Source: Desulfuromonas sp. TF
GTDB lineage: Bacteria; Desulfobacterota; Desulfuromonadia; Desulfuromonadales; ATBO01
NCBI RefSeq assembly: GCF_000472285.1
Contig: NZ_KI421428.1
Location: 93,851 to 152,993 of the forward strand
Direction: 5' to 3'
DNA length: 59,143 bases
Made by a program: the position numbers and the translations under genes. Below are positions 8,029-16,315 of this stretch, in pieces. Position 1 is the first letter of the stretch. The number at the start of each line of letters is the position of its first letter. The notes beneath the pieces are model-generated. The model was not told where the DNA came from, ran no database searches, and saw only the letters and a list, made by a program, of their open reading frames with translations.

Positions 8029-8571
8029 ATGAAAACTCCCATTCGGCTCACCTGGACCGTTGAAGTTGATGACGCGCTCCTGCATCCGCTGAGGGAATCC
8101 CTGGGCGCGATTTTCGGCTGCTCCGTTCAACCCGGCGGCGGCTTTACCGTGCTGCCGGAGGAGTTTCACGCCGGCCGTCGGCAGTACAGTGCTTCGGCCA
8201 TCCTGCGCCGCCTGAGACCATTGCGGAAGCACGGCGAGTACCTGCTGGCGGTGACCGGAGACGACCTTTTCGCTCCAGGTCTGAATTTCGTCTTCGGTGA
8301 AGCTGACGCCAGGGCGGGCTGCGCGATCATTTCCCTGGCCAGGCTGCAGGCGCCCCGTCTCGGTTTCCCCCTGACTTCGGAACGCCTCCTGCGCCGGACT
8401 CTTATCGAGGCGGTCCACGAGGTGGGTCATCTGCAGGGCCTTGGACATTGCCCGCGGACATCCTGCGTCATGCACTTTTCCAACAGCCTGGCCGATACGG
8501 ATCGAAAAACGCCCGATTTCTGTCCCTCCTGCCGGGAGGCCCTGCCGCCGTCAGGCGCCGAACTGATTTGA
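8029..8571 (+). CDS. amzA: Archaemetzincin-type zinc metalloprotease
   Basis: This is a predicted cytosolic zinc aminopeptidase-like metzincin. The family signature is complete: HEVGHLQGLGH (HEVGH at residues 130-134) followed by CPRTSCVM (metzincin Met turn) and DFCPSC, the extra four-Cys zinc site specific to archaemetzincins. With the ATG at 8029 the protein has 180 residues, normal for the family. The frame is open upstream to 7855 but that segment is not family-like. It is followed after 12 bp by a Clp1-like kinase, so both are probably co-transcribed. The substrate is unknown; the family is common in archaea and vertebrates and scattered in bacteria. Confidence 0.9.
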   Translation: MKTPIRLTWTVEVDDALLHPLRESLGAIFGCSVQPGGGFTVLPEEFHAGRRQYSASAILRRLRPLRKHGEYLLAVTGDDLFAPGLNFVFGEADARAGCAIISLARLQAPRLGFPLTSERLLRRTLIEAVHEVGHLQGLGHCPRTSCVMHFSNSLADTDRKTPDFCPSCREALPPSGAELI

Positions 8572-8583
8572 AAAAAACAGACG

Positions 8584-9444
8584 ATGACCGACGACCGCAT
8601 CTGCATACCCACCGCCTGGGAGACTCTCGAGCCGGAACGCCTGACCGGGACCATCCTGGTCATCGGCGCCTCCGACCGGGGAAAGAGCACCCTGGTGCGC
8701 TGGCTCGTGGAAAAGCTGCTGCGACGGCAGCCAAAGGTGGGATGGCTCGACGGTGACATCGGCCAGAGTACCCTGGGCGTTCCGTCGACCATGAACCTGG
8801 CGGTGCTGAAGCAGTTTGACCCCAATCCGCCGCAGCGGCAGGGAACGTTCTTTGTCGGCTCCACCTCGCCGCGCGGGCACATGCTTCCGACTCTGGTGGG
8901 AGTTGAGCTTCTGAACGAACTGGCCCTGAAGAAGGGTGCCGCAGCCGTGGTCATCGATACCACCGGGCTGGTGGCGGAGGACGCCGGAGGCGGCGCGCTG
9001 AAGCAGTGGAAAATCGAACTGCTGCGCCCTGACACCGTCATTGCCCTGCAACGCGACGGCGAGTTGGAGCATCTTCTGGCTCCTATGCGACGCGAGCGGC
9101 GTTTTACTCTTCACGAAATTCCAGTGGCCCAAGGAGTCGTGGCAAGATCCGCCGAGGAGCGGGCGGGACGCCGCCGTCTGTTGTTCCGCCGCTATTTCGA
9201 AAAGTCCCAGACTATGCAAATCGACCCCGCGCACATTCCGGTTTACGGGGGAGAGACGTGTCGCCCGGGTCGGCTTGCGGCTTTCCACGACGGCAGGGGA
9301 TTGACTCTGGCGCTGGGGACGATAGCGGCGACAAAGACGGGAGGTCTTGAGATCCTGACTCCCCTGGACGACTTATCGGAGGTGGCCGGCCTCCGCCTGG
9401 GGTCGATTCTGCTCGATCCGGCAACAGGAAATGAGTTCCAATAG
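8584..9444 (+). CDS. Clp1/Grc3-like polynucleotide 5'-kinase (P-loop)
   Basis: This is a P-loop protein of the COG1341-type group related to archaeal/eukaryotic Clp1 and Grc3, which phosphorylate 5'-OH ends of RNA or DNA. The Walker A GASDRGKST is at residues 28-36, and the next element GWLDGDIGQSTLGVP matches the D-x-D-x-GQ region conserved in that family. TTGLV/VIDTTG is the likely Walker B strand. The 286-residue length lacks the large C-terminal domain of Grc3. The ATG at 8584 lies 12 bp after archaemetzincin with only a weak ribosome site, suggesting coupling. RNA repair or processing is inference. Confidence 0.78.
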   Translation: MTDDRICIPTAWETLEPERLTGTILVIGASDRGKSTLVRWLVEKLLRRQPKVGWLDGDIGQSTLGVPSTMNLAVLKQFDPNPPQRQGTFFVGSTSPRGHMLPTLVGVELLNELALKKGAAAVVIDTTGLVAEDAGGGALKQWKIELLRPDTVIALQRDGELEHLLAPMRRERRFTLHEIPVAQGVVARSAEERAGRRRLLFRRYFEKSQTMQIDPAHIPVYGGETCRPGRLAAFHDGRGLTLALGTIAATKTGGLEILTPLDDLSEVAGLRLGSILLDPATGNEFQ

Positions 9445-9499
9445 CAGTCGCCGGAGAACGAAGGATCCCTTCTGTCAATTGCGGCGAGGAGAGGCGGGT

Positions 9500-9539
9500 A
9501 AAAAAATGCCCCGCAATCAGGAGGGAGCGATCACGGGGC
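9500..9539 (-). terminator. Rho-independent terminator downstream of the DUF1540 gene
   Basis: Read on the minus strand, GCCCCGT pairs with GCGGGGC around an 18-nt loop and is followed by ATTTTTTT. It lies about 70 bp past the DUF1540 stop and just past the kinase gene that converges from the other side. Confidence 0.65.
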
Positions 9540-9608
9540 CAAAAAACTTTACCCTTGGGCTGAAGCCCTGTCCTTATCCGGCCGGGCGCCTCAGGCGGTG
9601 CGGGACGG

Positions 9609-9902
9609 CTAACGTCTTTCGAAAGTCAGGCAGTCCGGTTGATCTTCCTTCATTCCGACGTGAATATTGGAAGCCGTGCATTCGTAATCCTCGTTGTAGC
9701 TGCATTCATAGGACTTGCAGGCTCCCACTCCAGCAGTCACTTCCTTGACCCCGCCGTGCGTGGATGATTCGAAGAAGGTGTCGCATACGGGCTCATCGGG
9801 ATCTTCCCCGATGGTGATCGCCATTGCGTGGCAGGCTTTGTTGGTATTGTAGGCGCAGTCGGCTACCGAGCAATCCATTACTTTGGGCATTTTCATGGCC
9901 AT
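9609..9902 (-). CDS. DUF1540 (Cys-rich, double-domain) protein
   Basis: This small protein of 97 residues consists of two copies of the DUF1540 Cys-rich module: DCSVADCAYNTNKACHAMAI...DEPVCDTF and ACKSYECSYNEDYECTASNI...QPDCLTF. Each has four Cys in C-x4-C-x6/7-C-x(n)-C spacing, likely a small metal site. Function is unknown; family members are widespread in Firmicutes and Deltaproteobacteria. The ATG at 9902 has AAAGGAGG 9 nt upstream, a strong site. It lies downstream of the feo operon but behind a strong terminator, so it is probably its own transcript. Confidence 0.85.
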   Translation of the reverse strand: MAMKMPKVMDCSVADCAYNTNKACHAMAITIGEDPDEPVCDTFFESSTHGGVKEVTAGVGACKSYECSYNEDYECTASNIHVGMKEDQPDCLTFERR

Positions 9903-10054
9903 GTCTATTGCCTCCTTTTTTGTTGGTTGAAAAGAAGTCGCGTGTAGATATGAAACTAACAGCCAGGGGGGTGGTGTCAAGACGGGGAGGCGAATTTTTC
10001 CAAAGCCGGCTCGGGGGAGTCAAGAGGGGCATGGAGGAGCACAAGAAAAGAAAA

Positions 10055-10081
10055 GGGCGGCGCCTTTGGCGCCGCCCTTTT
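10055..10081 (-). terminator. Strong terminator at the end of the feo operon
   Basis: A perfect 10-bp stem (GGGCGGCGCC / GGCGCCGCCC) with a three-base loop is flanked by AAAA and TTTT, so it can work on both strands. It lies 58 bp after the stop of the FeoB-associated peptide gene. Confidence 0.9.
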
Positions 10082-10138
10082 CTTCGGAGAGGAGGAAAGT
10101 GCGAAGGTGGTTGGGGTTCAGCCGAAGACCCCACGGAG

Positions 10139-10327
10139 TCAATGTTTAATATGCATCGATCCGTTGCAGGTTTTCGACGAGCCTTCATGGGAACTTCCGC
10201 CGCAGCAGCCGCCATCGGAGGAGCAGCCGCAGCTGCCGCCGCTTTTGCTCTTGGAAAATTTTCGATAGAGGTAGAAAATCGCGGCTGCGACGATGCCGAT
10301 AGTGATGAACGTATCCAGAAAACCCAT
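10139..10327 (-). CDS. FeoB-associated Cys-rich membrane peptide
   Basis: This 62-residue peptide has one N-terminal transmembrane helix (about 5-22, FITIGIVAAAIFYLYRKF), a short basic turn, then a Ser/Gly/Cys tail with five Cys (GGSCGCSSDGGCCGGSS...TCNG). That architecture, directly downstream of feoB, matches the FeoB-associated Cys-rich family, thought to act with FeoB in ferrous iron transport, analogous to FeoC. It is 35 bp after feoB and before the operon terminator. Confidence 0.85.
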   Translation of the reverse strand: MGFLDTFITIGIVAAAIFYLYRKFSKSKSGGSCGCSSDGGCCGGSSHEGSSKTCNGSMHIKH

Positions 10328-10361
10328 ACGGCTCTCCTGTCGGAAAGGTTGAAATTCAGGG

Positions 10362-12527
10362 CTAAATCAGGAACAGAGTTCCGAACTGGTAAACCCCCAC
10401 CGCGATGACGAAGCCGAGGGTCGTATTGAAGCAGGTGGAGAACAGGGCCCAGCGCCAGGAGGACTCCTTGGCCATGGTCACCACGGTGACGAAGCAGGGC
10501 GCGTAGAGGAGCACGAAGACGATCAGGGCGAGGGCGGTGAATTTATTCCAGGTGGGATCGGAGGCGATCCGCCTGGACAGGGAATCCGATGCCTCGGGAT
10601 CGACTTCTCCCAGGGAATAGGCGGTGCCGAAGGTCGCAACGATGACCTCCTTGGCCGCAAAGCCGCCGACCAGGGCGATGTTGGTGCGCCAGTCGAATCC
10701 GGCCAGCTGGCTGATAGGCTCGAACATGGTCCCGATGCGGCCGGCCAACGAATGGCGCAGGGCGGCCTGCCCCTGCAGGTTGTCGATTTCGGTCAGCAGC
10801 GTTTCCTGCTGCTCTTCGGTCTGCACCGAAGCCGCGATTGTCTGCCGCTGTGCTTCGAAGCCGGCGACCTCCTCTTCGGAGAGGCCGGGGAAGGTCATGG
10901 CCGCCCAGAGCAGGATCGAAACGGCCAGGATCACCGTCCCCGCTTTTTTGATGTACTGCCAGGCCCGCTCCCAGGTATGGGTCAGCACGCCCCGGAGGGT
11001 CGGCATGCGGTAGGGGGGCAGTTCCATGACGAAGGGGGTGGGATCGCCCTTGATGATGGTCGAGCGCACCAGCTTGGAGACGAGAAGGGCCATGGCCCAG
11101 GCGAAGAGGGTGATCGAGAACATCACCTGCGCCTCGTTCTCGGAGAAGAACGCCGCCACCAGCAGGAGGAAGACGGGCAGCTTGGCGCCGCAGGGCATGA
11201 AGGGGGCGGTCAGCAGGGTCGCCAGCTTCTCCTTGGGACTGCGCAGGGTGCGGGTTGCCATCAGTCCCGGGACGGCGCATCCTCCCATGATTCCGCCGGA
11301 GACGATGAAGGGCATGGCCGAGCAGCCGTGCAGGCCGAAGATACGCAGCACCCGGTCGAGCATGTAGGCGACGCGTGCCATGTAGCCGGAATCCTCGAGG
11401 AAGGAGATCATCAGGAACATGATGGCGATCAGGGGGACGAATCCCAGGACGCCGCCGACGCCGTCGATGATTCCCGAGACCACCAGCGACTGCACGAGCC
11501 CTGCGGGAATGATCGCAGTAGCCGTGTCGCCGAGCCAGCCGAAGAAGGTCTCCAGCCACCCCATCGGGATCTCCCCGACGGTAAAGGTGATCTGGAACAT
11601 GGCGTAGAGGACGCCGATCATGATCGCCGGACCGAGGAGACGGTTGGTCAGCACGTCATCGAGTCTGGAACTGAAATCGATGCGCTCCTGCTGCGTCTTT
11701 TCGTGGACGATGATGTCCTGCTTCAGGATCGAATTGATGAGGCCATAGCGGTAGTCGGCGATGATCGCATCGGGACTCGTATTGAGGGTCTTGCGGCAGT
11801 GCTCCCGGGTTTTCTCGACGCACCGCTCGAGCGCCTCGGCGGGGCCGCCGATCGCCTTTCCCGCCTTCATCACGTCCTCGTCCGCTTCCAGGTACTTGAG
11901 GGCTATCCAGCGGGCCGGGTACCGCTCGGTCATGAAGTCCGTGGCCTCGATCTTCTCGACCATCTCGGCCAGGGCGGGATCGAGGTCGGGGCCGTAGGAG
12001 ATCTCGAGAGGCTCCCATTTGCCTCCCCTTTCCCGGGCGTGGGCGAGAGCCTTCTCGATCAGCTCCTTCTTGCCGGTGCCTGAGCGGGCGACGGTTTCTA
12101 CCACGGGGCAGCCGAGAAGGTTGGACAGGCGGATGCGGTCGATGCGAAGCCCCTGCTTCCTGGCCTCGTCCATCATGTTGAGAGAGAGGAGGACGGGGAT
12201 GCCGAGTTCGAAAAACTGCACCGCCAGGTAGAGGTGGCGCTCCAGCCGGGTCGCGTCGACGATGTCGACGACGATGTCCGGGCGCTCGTCCACCAGGACC
12301 TTGCGCGCCACCAGTTCCTCCTCCGAATAGGCCGAGAGGGAATAGCAGCCGGGCAGGTCGATGATGTTGACTTTCATGTCCTCGACATTGACCGTTCCCT
12401 CCTTTCGCTCCACGGTGATGCCGGGATAATTGCCGACCCGCTGGCGCGCGCCGGTGATGGCGTTGAACAGGGTCGTCTTTCCGGAGTTGGGATTTCCCGC
12501 CAGGGCGATCGTTGCCGTGCCGCTCAT
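10362..12527 (-). CDS. feoB: Ferrous iron transport protein B
   Basis: FeoB is the inner-membrane Fe(II) transporter. The 721-residue product has the N-terminal GTPase (G1 GNPNSGKTT at 11-19, switch region VGNYPGITVERKEG, DLPGCYSL, NMMD), a helical guanine-dissociation-inhibitor domain and a C-terminal polytopic membrane domain with two gate regions (GGIMGGCAVPGLMATRTL and the later FAAKEVIVATFGTAYSLG). The start overlaps the feoA stop by 4 nt (ATGA), indicating translational coupling. Regulation is probably by Fur at the feoA promoter. Confidence 0.97.
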   Translation of the reverse strand: MSGTATIALAGNPNSGKTTLFNAITGARQRVGNYPGITVERKEGTVNVEDMKVNIIDLPGCYSLSAYSEEELVARKVLVDERPDIVVDIVDATRLERHLYLAVQFFELGIPVLLSLNMMDEARKQGLRIDRIRLSNLLGCPVVETVARSGTGKKELIEKALAHARERGGKWEPLEISYGPDLDPALAEMVEKIEATDFMTERYPARWIALKYLEADEDVMKAGKAIGGPAEALERCVEKTREHCRKTLNTSPDAIIADYRYGLINSILKQDIIVHEKTQQERIDFSSRLDDVLTNRLLGPAIMIGVLYAMFQITFTVGEIPMGWLETFFGWLGDTATAIIPAGLVQSLVVSGIIDGVGGVLGFVPLIAIMFLMISFLEDSGYMARVAYMLDRVLRIFGLHGCSAMPFIVSGGIMGGCAVPGLMATRTLRSPKEKLATLLTAPFMPCGAKLPVFLLLVAAFFSENEAQVMFSITLFAWAMALLVSKLVRSTIIKGDPTPFVMELPPYRMPTLRGVLTHTWERAWQYIKKAGTVILAVSILLWAAMTFPGLSEEEVAGFEAQRQTIAASVQTEEQQETLLTEIDNLQGQAALRHSLAGRIGTMFEPISQLAGFDWRTNIALVGGFAAKEVIVATFGTAYSLGEVDPEASDSLSRRIASDPTWNKFTALALIVFVLLYAPCFVTVVTMAKESSWRWALFSTCFNTTLGFVIAVGVYQFGTLFLI

Positions 12528-12766
12528 TTGTTTTCCTCCATTTTCTCGATCATGATGCAGTCCGCCTCGTTGTTACGCAAGGTGAGCGTGAAATCACGCA
12601 GGCGCACGGCGACCGGGTCCTTAAGAGGAGCCCGGCCGATCACCTTCACCTCGGTTCCGGGAACCAGACCCATGTCGCGGAGCCGCCGGCTGATTTCCCC
12701 GCTGGCATCTATCGATGTGATGCGGGCTTTTTCGTTCACTCCCAGCGTCCGTAAAGAACTTGGCAT
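12524..12766 (-). CDS. feoA: Ferrous iron transport protein A (SH3-like)
   Basis: FeoA is a small cytosolic SH3-like partner that modulates FeoB. The 80 residues include the family pattern ISRRLRDMGLVPGTEVKVIGRAPLKDPVAVRLRD (given here in pieces: RLRDMGLVPG then DPVAVRLRDF). I prefer the ATG at 12766, which has AAGGAG 8 nt upstream, over the GTG at 12775, which overlaps that site. It is the first gene of the feoA-feoB-Cys-rich-peptide operon. Confidence 0.93.
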   Translation of the reverse strand: MPSSLRTLGVNEKARITSIDASGEISRRLRDMGLVPGTEVKVIGRAPLKDPVAVRLRDFTLTLRNNEADCIMIEKMEENK

Positions 12767-12818
12767 GACCTTCACTCCTTCAGTATGAGAATGTACTGAA
12801 ATTCAATTGATCTGATAC

Positions 12819-12888
12819 GATTTTGAAAATCGATGTCAGTATAGCGAGCGGGCTGGCGAAGTCAAGGGAAAAGTGATATTCGTTTTCA
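12819..12888 (-). promoter_or_regulatory. feo promoter with Fur-box-like operator
   Basis: On the minus strand a sigma-70 promoter is visible: -35 TTGACT (12860-12865), 16-bp spacer, -10 TATACT (12838-12843). Just upstream, TGATATTCGTTTTCA (12874-12888) matches 11 of 14 defined positions of the Fur consensus TGATAATnATTATCA. Downstream of the -10 there is a perfect palindrome GATTTTGAAAATC (12819-12831). Iron-dependent repression by Fur is the natural reading, but the site lies upstream of -35, which is less usual for simple repression. Confidence 0.65.
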
Positions 12889-12944
12889 CTTGCATGTTCT
12901 TCATATATCTTTTGGAACTGGAGAGGCAAGCATAAAGGAGGGGA

Positions 12945-13025
12945 ATGTGTGAAGAGATCAGGGGCAGGAGGCGTCAGCTTGTCGACGAATTGAGGATGCA
13001 GAAAGGCGATAAGCCCCGCCGATAG
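12945..13025 (+). other. Short open frame (26 codons) in the feoA-traB gap
   Basis: ATG at 12945 has AAAGGAGG only 3-4 nt upstream, slightly too close. The peptide begins MCEEIRGRRRQLVDELR and stops at TAG 13023-13025. The same frame then stays open for 46 codons until it joins the traB-like start at 13164, so it may be the remnant of an older, longer gene. No family recognised; coding status is uncertain. Confidence 0.25.
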
Positions 13026-13163
13026 AGGACGTTTGGTGTCAGGATTGACTTTCTGCCATTCTCACGTATCCTCACCCTCGAAACTGTCCGAGAGTCACGT
13101 CTCAACCTTGCCAGGCGTCTTGGATCACAGGAGATTGTACTGCTCTTTCAGGAGGAAAAATCC

Positions 13164-14024
13164 ATGAAATTTATACTCGTTCTCCTCCTTAATCTCTTCC
13201 TCGTCCTCCCCGCCCTGGCCGCATCCCCCGTCTGGGAGGTGAAGTCGGGCGACTCTGTCGTCTATCTGGGGGGGACCTGCCACGTCCTGCGCGACAGCGA
13301 TTTCCCTCTGCCGGCCGGATTCGACCTTGCTTACCGGCAATCGTCGGCGATCGTCTTTGAGACCGATATTGGTGAACTGGAGAATCCGGTATTCCAGCAG
13401 AAGATGATGTCCGAGCTGTTCTACCGGGATGGTCGATCGCTCCCCGATGATCTTTCGCCGCAGGCCTATCAGGCGCTGAAGAGCTATTGCGAGCAAACGG
13501 GCCTACCCGTGTCGGCTCTGCACCCGATGAAGCCGGCCATGGTTGCCCTGACCCTCGTTGCCTACGAGCTGCAAAAGCTCGGCTTCACACAGGCCGGCGT
13601 CGACCAGTTCTTCTACGCCAAGGCGAAGGAAGACGGGAAGAGGATCGAGGGGCTGGAGACGACCGACGAACAGCTCGGCTTTCTTGCCGTGCTGGGTAAG
13701 GGGATGGAGGACGAGCTGATCGAGCAGTCCCTCGCCGAACTCAGCCGGACGGGCGCGATCTTCGAGGACCTCATCGGGGCGTGGAAAAGAGGGGACGAGA
13801 AGGAAATGAGCCGGTTCCTGGTGGAGTCAACCCGGAATGAATTTCCGGAGATCTACCAGACCCTGTTCGTCACCCGGAATGCGAAATGGCTCCCCCGGAT
13901 CGAGAAGTTTCTCCACACGCCGGAGAAGGAGCTGGTGCTGGTGGGTGCCGGCCATCTGGTCAATAGTGAGGGCCTGATCGAATCCCTGAGGAAGAGAGGG
14001 TATGAGGTGAAACAGCTCGATTAA
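13164..14024 (+). CDS. TraB/GumN-family protein, exported
   Basis: This is a 286-residue protein with an N-terminal signal peptide (MKFILVLLLNLFLVLPALA, cleavage after about residue 19). The mature part shows TraB/GumN (TIKI-like) landmarks: the first strand VVYLGGTCHVLRDSDFPLP (GxxH), FETDIGE, the central GVDQFF, a second half with TRNAKWLPRI (RN pair), and the terminal VGAGHLVNSEGL (GxxH). The fold is related to Tiki metalloproteases and EreA; substrate unknown. The ATG has AGGAGG 8 nt upstream. It stands alone before a strong bidirectional terminator. Confidence 0.85.
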   Translation: MKFILVLLLNLFLVLPALAASPVWEVKSGDSVVYLGGTCHVLRDSDFPLPAGFDLAYRQSSAIVFETDIGELENPVFQQKMMSELFYRDGRSLPDDLSPQAYQALKSYCEQTGLPVSALHPMKPAMVALTLVAYELQKLGFTQAGVDQFFYAKAKEDGKRIEGLETTDEQLGFLAVLGKGMEDELIEQSLAELSRTGAIFEDLIGAWKRGDEKEMSRFLVESTRNEFPEIYQTLFVTRNAKWLPRIEKFLHTPEKELVLVGAGHLVNSEGLIESLRKRGYEVKQLD

Positions 14025-14065
14025 AGGTCGGCGGGACGGGACTCTGATAGCTTTTGGTAAAAAGA

Positions 14066-14090
14066 GGGCATTCCCAAGTCGGGAATGCCC
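14066..14090. terminator. Bidirectional terminator between convergent genes
   Basis: Perfect 10-bp stem GGGCATTCCC / GGGAATGCCC with a 5-nt loop. T-rich tracts occur on both sides (TTCACTTTTT on plus, CTCTTTTT on minus). It separates the TraB-like gene from the convergent parvulin gene. Confidence 0.88.
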
Positions 14091-14098
14091 TTCACTTT

Positions 14099-14380
14099 TT
14101 ACGCGGTACGGCTGGTGATTTCCAGGAGGTGGTACCCGAACTGGGTCTTGACCGGGCCATGGACTTTGTTCAGTTCGCCGGAAAAGACCACCTGATCGAA
14201 TTCCCGGACCATTTGCCCCGGCCCGAAGGAGCCGAGATCGCCGCCCTCACGGCCGGAAGGGCAGGAGGAGTGCTTCTTCGCCACCTCGGCGAAATCGGCT
14301 CCCCCTTCAATTTCAGCTTTCAGCTTCAGGCATTCCGCTTCGGTCGCTACCAGGATGTGGCGGGCAGTTGCTCTAGCCAT
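14099..14380 (-). CDS. ppiC: Small parvulin-type peptidyl-prolyl isomerase
   Basis: This is a single-domain cytosolic parvulin of 93 residues, the same size as E. coli PpiC (Par10). It shows ARHILV, the helix with LKAEIEGGADFAEVAKKHSSCPS, the GGDLGSFGPGQMVREFDQVVFS loop and the C-terminal TQFGYHLLEI strand, i.e. the full PPIase core with no signal or linker. The ATG at 14380 follows GGAGAG by 5 nt; a TTG or ATG further upstream would add six residues. Monocistronic by position. Confidence 0.93.
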   Translation of the reverse strand: MARATARHILVATEAECLKLKAEIEGGADFAEVAKKHSSCPSGREGGDLGSFGPGQMVREFDQVVFSGELNKVHGPVKTQFGYHLLEITSRTA

Positions 14381-14528
14381 TCGTTCTCTCCAATTCAAGA
14401 TTTTTTTGTGGGACTGGCTCTGTGGTGACCGCCACTATAACAGGCCACCGTCCCTTGGATCAACCGTCCTCTGGCGACTGGGCGTTTTATAGGGGCAGTT
14501 TATAGGATGTTTGAAAGGGAGTCCTCGG

Positions 14529-16043
14529 TCATTTATCCTTGGGCAGGCGCTCCGGACTTCCAATGGCCGTGGCGCCGGCGGCTTTGGCCACCCCTTTGAG
14601 CATGCCGTCGAAAACGAGATTGTGGAAAGGGGTGACGCTCCACCAGTAGAACAGCCCCGCAAGCCCGCGGGGCAGAAAAAGGGCGGTCTGCCGCAGTTCG
14701 CTCCCCCCTTCGGGCCGTTCCTCCACCGCAAGTTCCAGCACAGCCTGCCCGGGCAGCTTCATCTCCGCAACCAGGAGCAGCCGGTGGGGGCGCTCCACCG
14801 CCACCACCCGCCAGAAGTCCAGGGCATCTCCGGGGTAAAGTTCGGCGCCGCTGCGACGCCCCCGGAGCAGGCCGACGCCGCCCACCATCTGATCGAGGAA
14901 TCCGCGCAGTGCCCAGAGCCAGTTGGCATGGTACCAGCCGGTCTTGCCGCCGATGCGGACAATGGCCGGCCAGACCTGCTCCGGAGTGGCATCCAGAAGG
15001 AGGCGGCGGGAGTCGGTATAGACGGTTCCTCCGGCCCATGCCGGGTCGCCGGGGATGGACCACTCGGCCGGAGGGACGATGCCGCCGTCGCTCCAGGAGC
15101 TCTCCACATCCTGTTGACGCTGCCGATCCAGGGCCCGGCGGATTGCCTCGCGGCAGCTGAAAAGATCCTGGGGGATGAGCTGGCGGATGCGGGTTTCCCG
15201 GCAGACGACCCGATTGCGCAGCCCCTCGGCCAGGGGACGTGCCAGGGATGGGGGTACCGGCGTCACCAGATGGATCCAAAGGGCGCTGAGACGGGGCGTG
15301 AGGAACGGCACCGGGATGATCAGCCGTCGCCCCAGCCCCGCCTCCTCCGCATAAAGGTCCATCAACTGCCGGTAGGTAACGATCTCTTCCTGTCCGATGT
15401 CGTAGGTCTGGCCGACCGTCTGCGGACATTCCAGGCACCCTGTGAGGTATCCGAGGACATTGCGCACTCCGATGGGCTGACAGGGGGTGTGCACCCAGAG
15501 GGGTGTGACGATCACCGGCAAGTGCTCCACCAGGTAGCGCAGAATCTCGAACGAGGCGCTCCCCGAACCGATAATCATTGCCGCCCGAAGCACGGTAACC
15601 GGTACCGGACCCTGTCGGAGAATGTGCGCGACCTCCGCCCGCGAATGCAGGTGATGGCTGAGGCTTTCTTCCTCTTCGCCGAGGCCGCCGAGATAAATGA
15701 TCCGTTCCATCCCTGCCGATTCGGCGGCCTTGACCATATTGCTGGCCGCACGACGGTCCGTGCGGGCGAAGTCATCGATATCCGGATGCATCGAGTGAAC
15801 GAGATAATAGGCCGCCCAGCAACCCCGCGAGGCCTGCATCAGGGAATCCGGGTCGCTGACATCGCCGCGGACGATCTCGAGGCCGGGATTCTTCGCCCAG
15901 GGCCGCCCTCTCAGTTTCGCCGGATTGCGGGCCAGCGCCCGTACCCGGTAACCATTTTCCAGCAGGCGGGGCACCAGCCGCCCGCCGATATAACCGGTAG
16001 CCCCGACCACCAGGATCGGTTCCGGTCGTTTCCATGAAATCAT
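14529..16043 (-). CDS. NAD(P)-dependent SDR-family protein fused to DUF2867 domain
   Basis: This is a two-part protein of 504 residues. The N-terminal half is an atypical NmrA/YwnB-like short-chain reductase with the nucleotide loop VVGATGYIGGRLV (12-24) and the downstream YLVHSM region. The C-terminal part from about residue 330 is a DUF2867 domain (SRC/START-like; GGTVYTDSRRLLLDATPEQVW, then W-rich strands). Such fusions are annotated as SDR family / DUF2867 proteins; the reaction is not known. The ATG at 16043 has GGGGAG 6 nt upstream. It is single, convergent with nothing close. Confidence 0.85.
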   Translation of the reverse strand: MISWKRPEPILVVGATGYIGGRLVPRLLENGYRVRALARNPAKLRGRPWAKNPGLEIVRGDVSDPDSLMQASRGCWAAYYLVHSMHPDIDDFARTDRRAASNMVKAAESAGMERIIYLGGLGEEEESLSHHLHSRAEVAHILRQGPVPVTVLRAAMIIGSGSASFEILRYLVEHLPVIVTPLWVHTPCQPIGVRNVLGYLTGCLECPQTVGQTYDIGQEEIVTYRQLMDLYAEEAGLGRRLIIPVPFLTPRLSALWIHLVTPVPPSLARPLAEGLRNRVVCRETRIRQLIPQDLFSCREAIRRALDRQRQQDVESSWSDGGIVPPAEWSIPGDPAWAGGTVYTDSRRLLLDATPEQVWPAIVRIGGKTGWYHANWLWALRGFLDQMVGGVGLLRGRRSGAELYPGDALDFWRVVAVERPHRLLLVAEMKLPGQAVLELAVEERPEGGSELRQTALFLPRGLAGLFYWWSVTPFHNLVFDGMLKGVAKAAGATAIGSPERLPKDK

Positions 16044-16315
16044 TATTTCTCCCCAGCAGGCAGGCAGGCTACACTGCTGATCGCTGTCCCGAAAAAGTTT
16101 GGTTTAAGACATGGGGCGGGTCGCAGGAAATTGTTTGCGAGAGTCCAGTATAGACCGGGGGAGGTTTCCGGATGAAGTTTTATTTTAGTGCTGGAATCGG
16201 CAGGAGGGGGCGAATGTTCATGCAAACTTAAGTGCTTGTTTATTGGTATTAAAACTTTTGTCGGAAGGAAAAAAATATTGAATAAGTGAAGGGTTGCCAT
16301 GTATGGTATGGGACA

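Noticed and set aside
10752-12083. 443-codon open frame on the plus strand opposite feoB
   Set aside because: It is the complement of a high-GC coding gene with clear FeoB motifs; its His/Asp/Gly-rich translation has no domain and no ribosome site.
12945-13163. Pyrrolysine or selenocysteine read-through of the TAG at 13023
   Set aside because: No structure or known Pyl protein similarity nearby; simple decay is the easier explanation.
14511-16037. 508-codon plus-strand frame opposite the SDR-DUF2867 gene
   Set aside because: Composition-driven antisense frame; the minus strand carries the nucleotide-binding loop and DUF2867 pattern.
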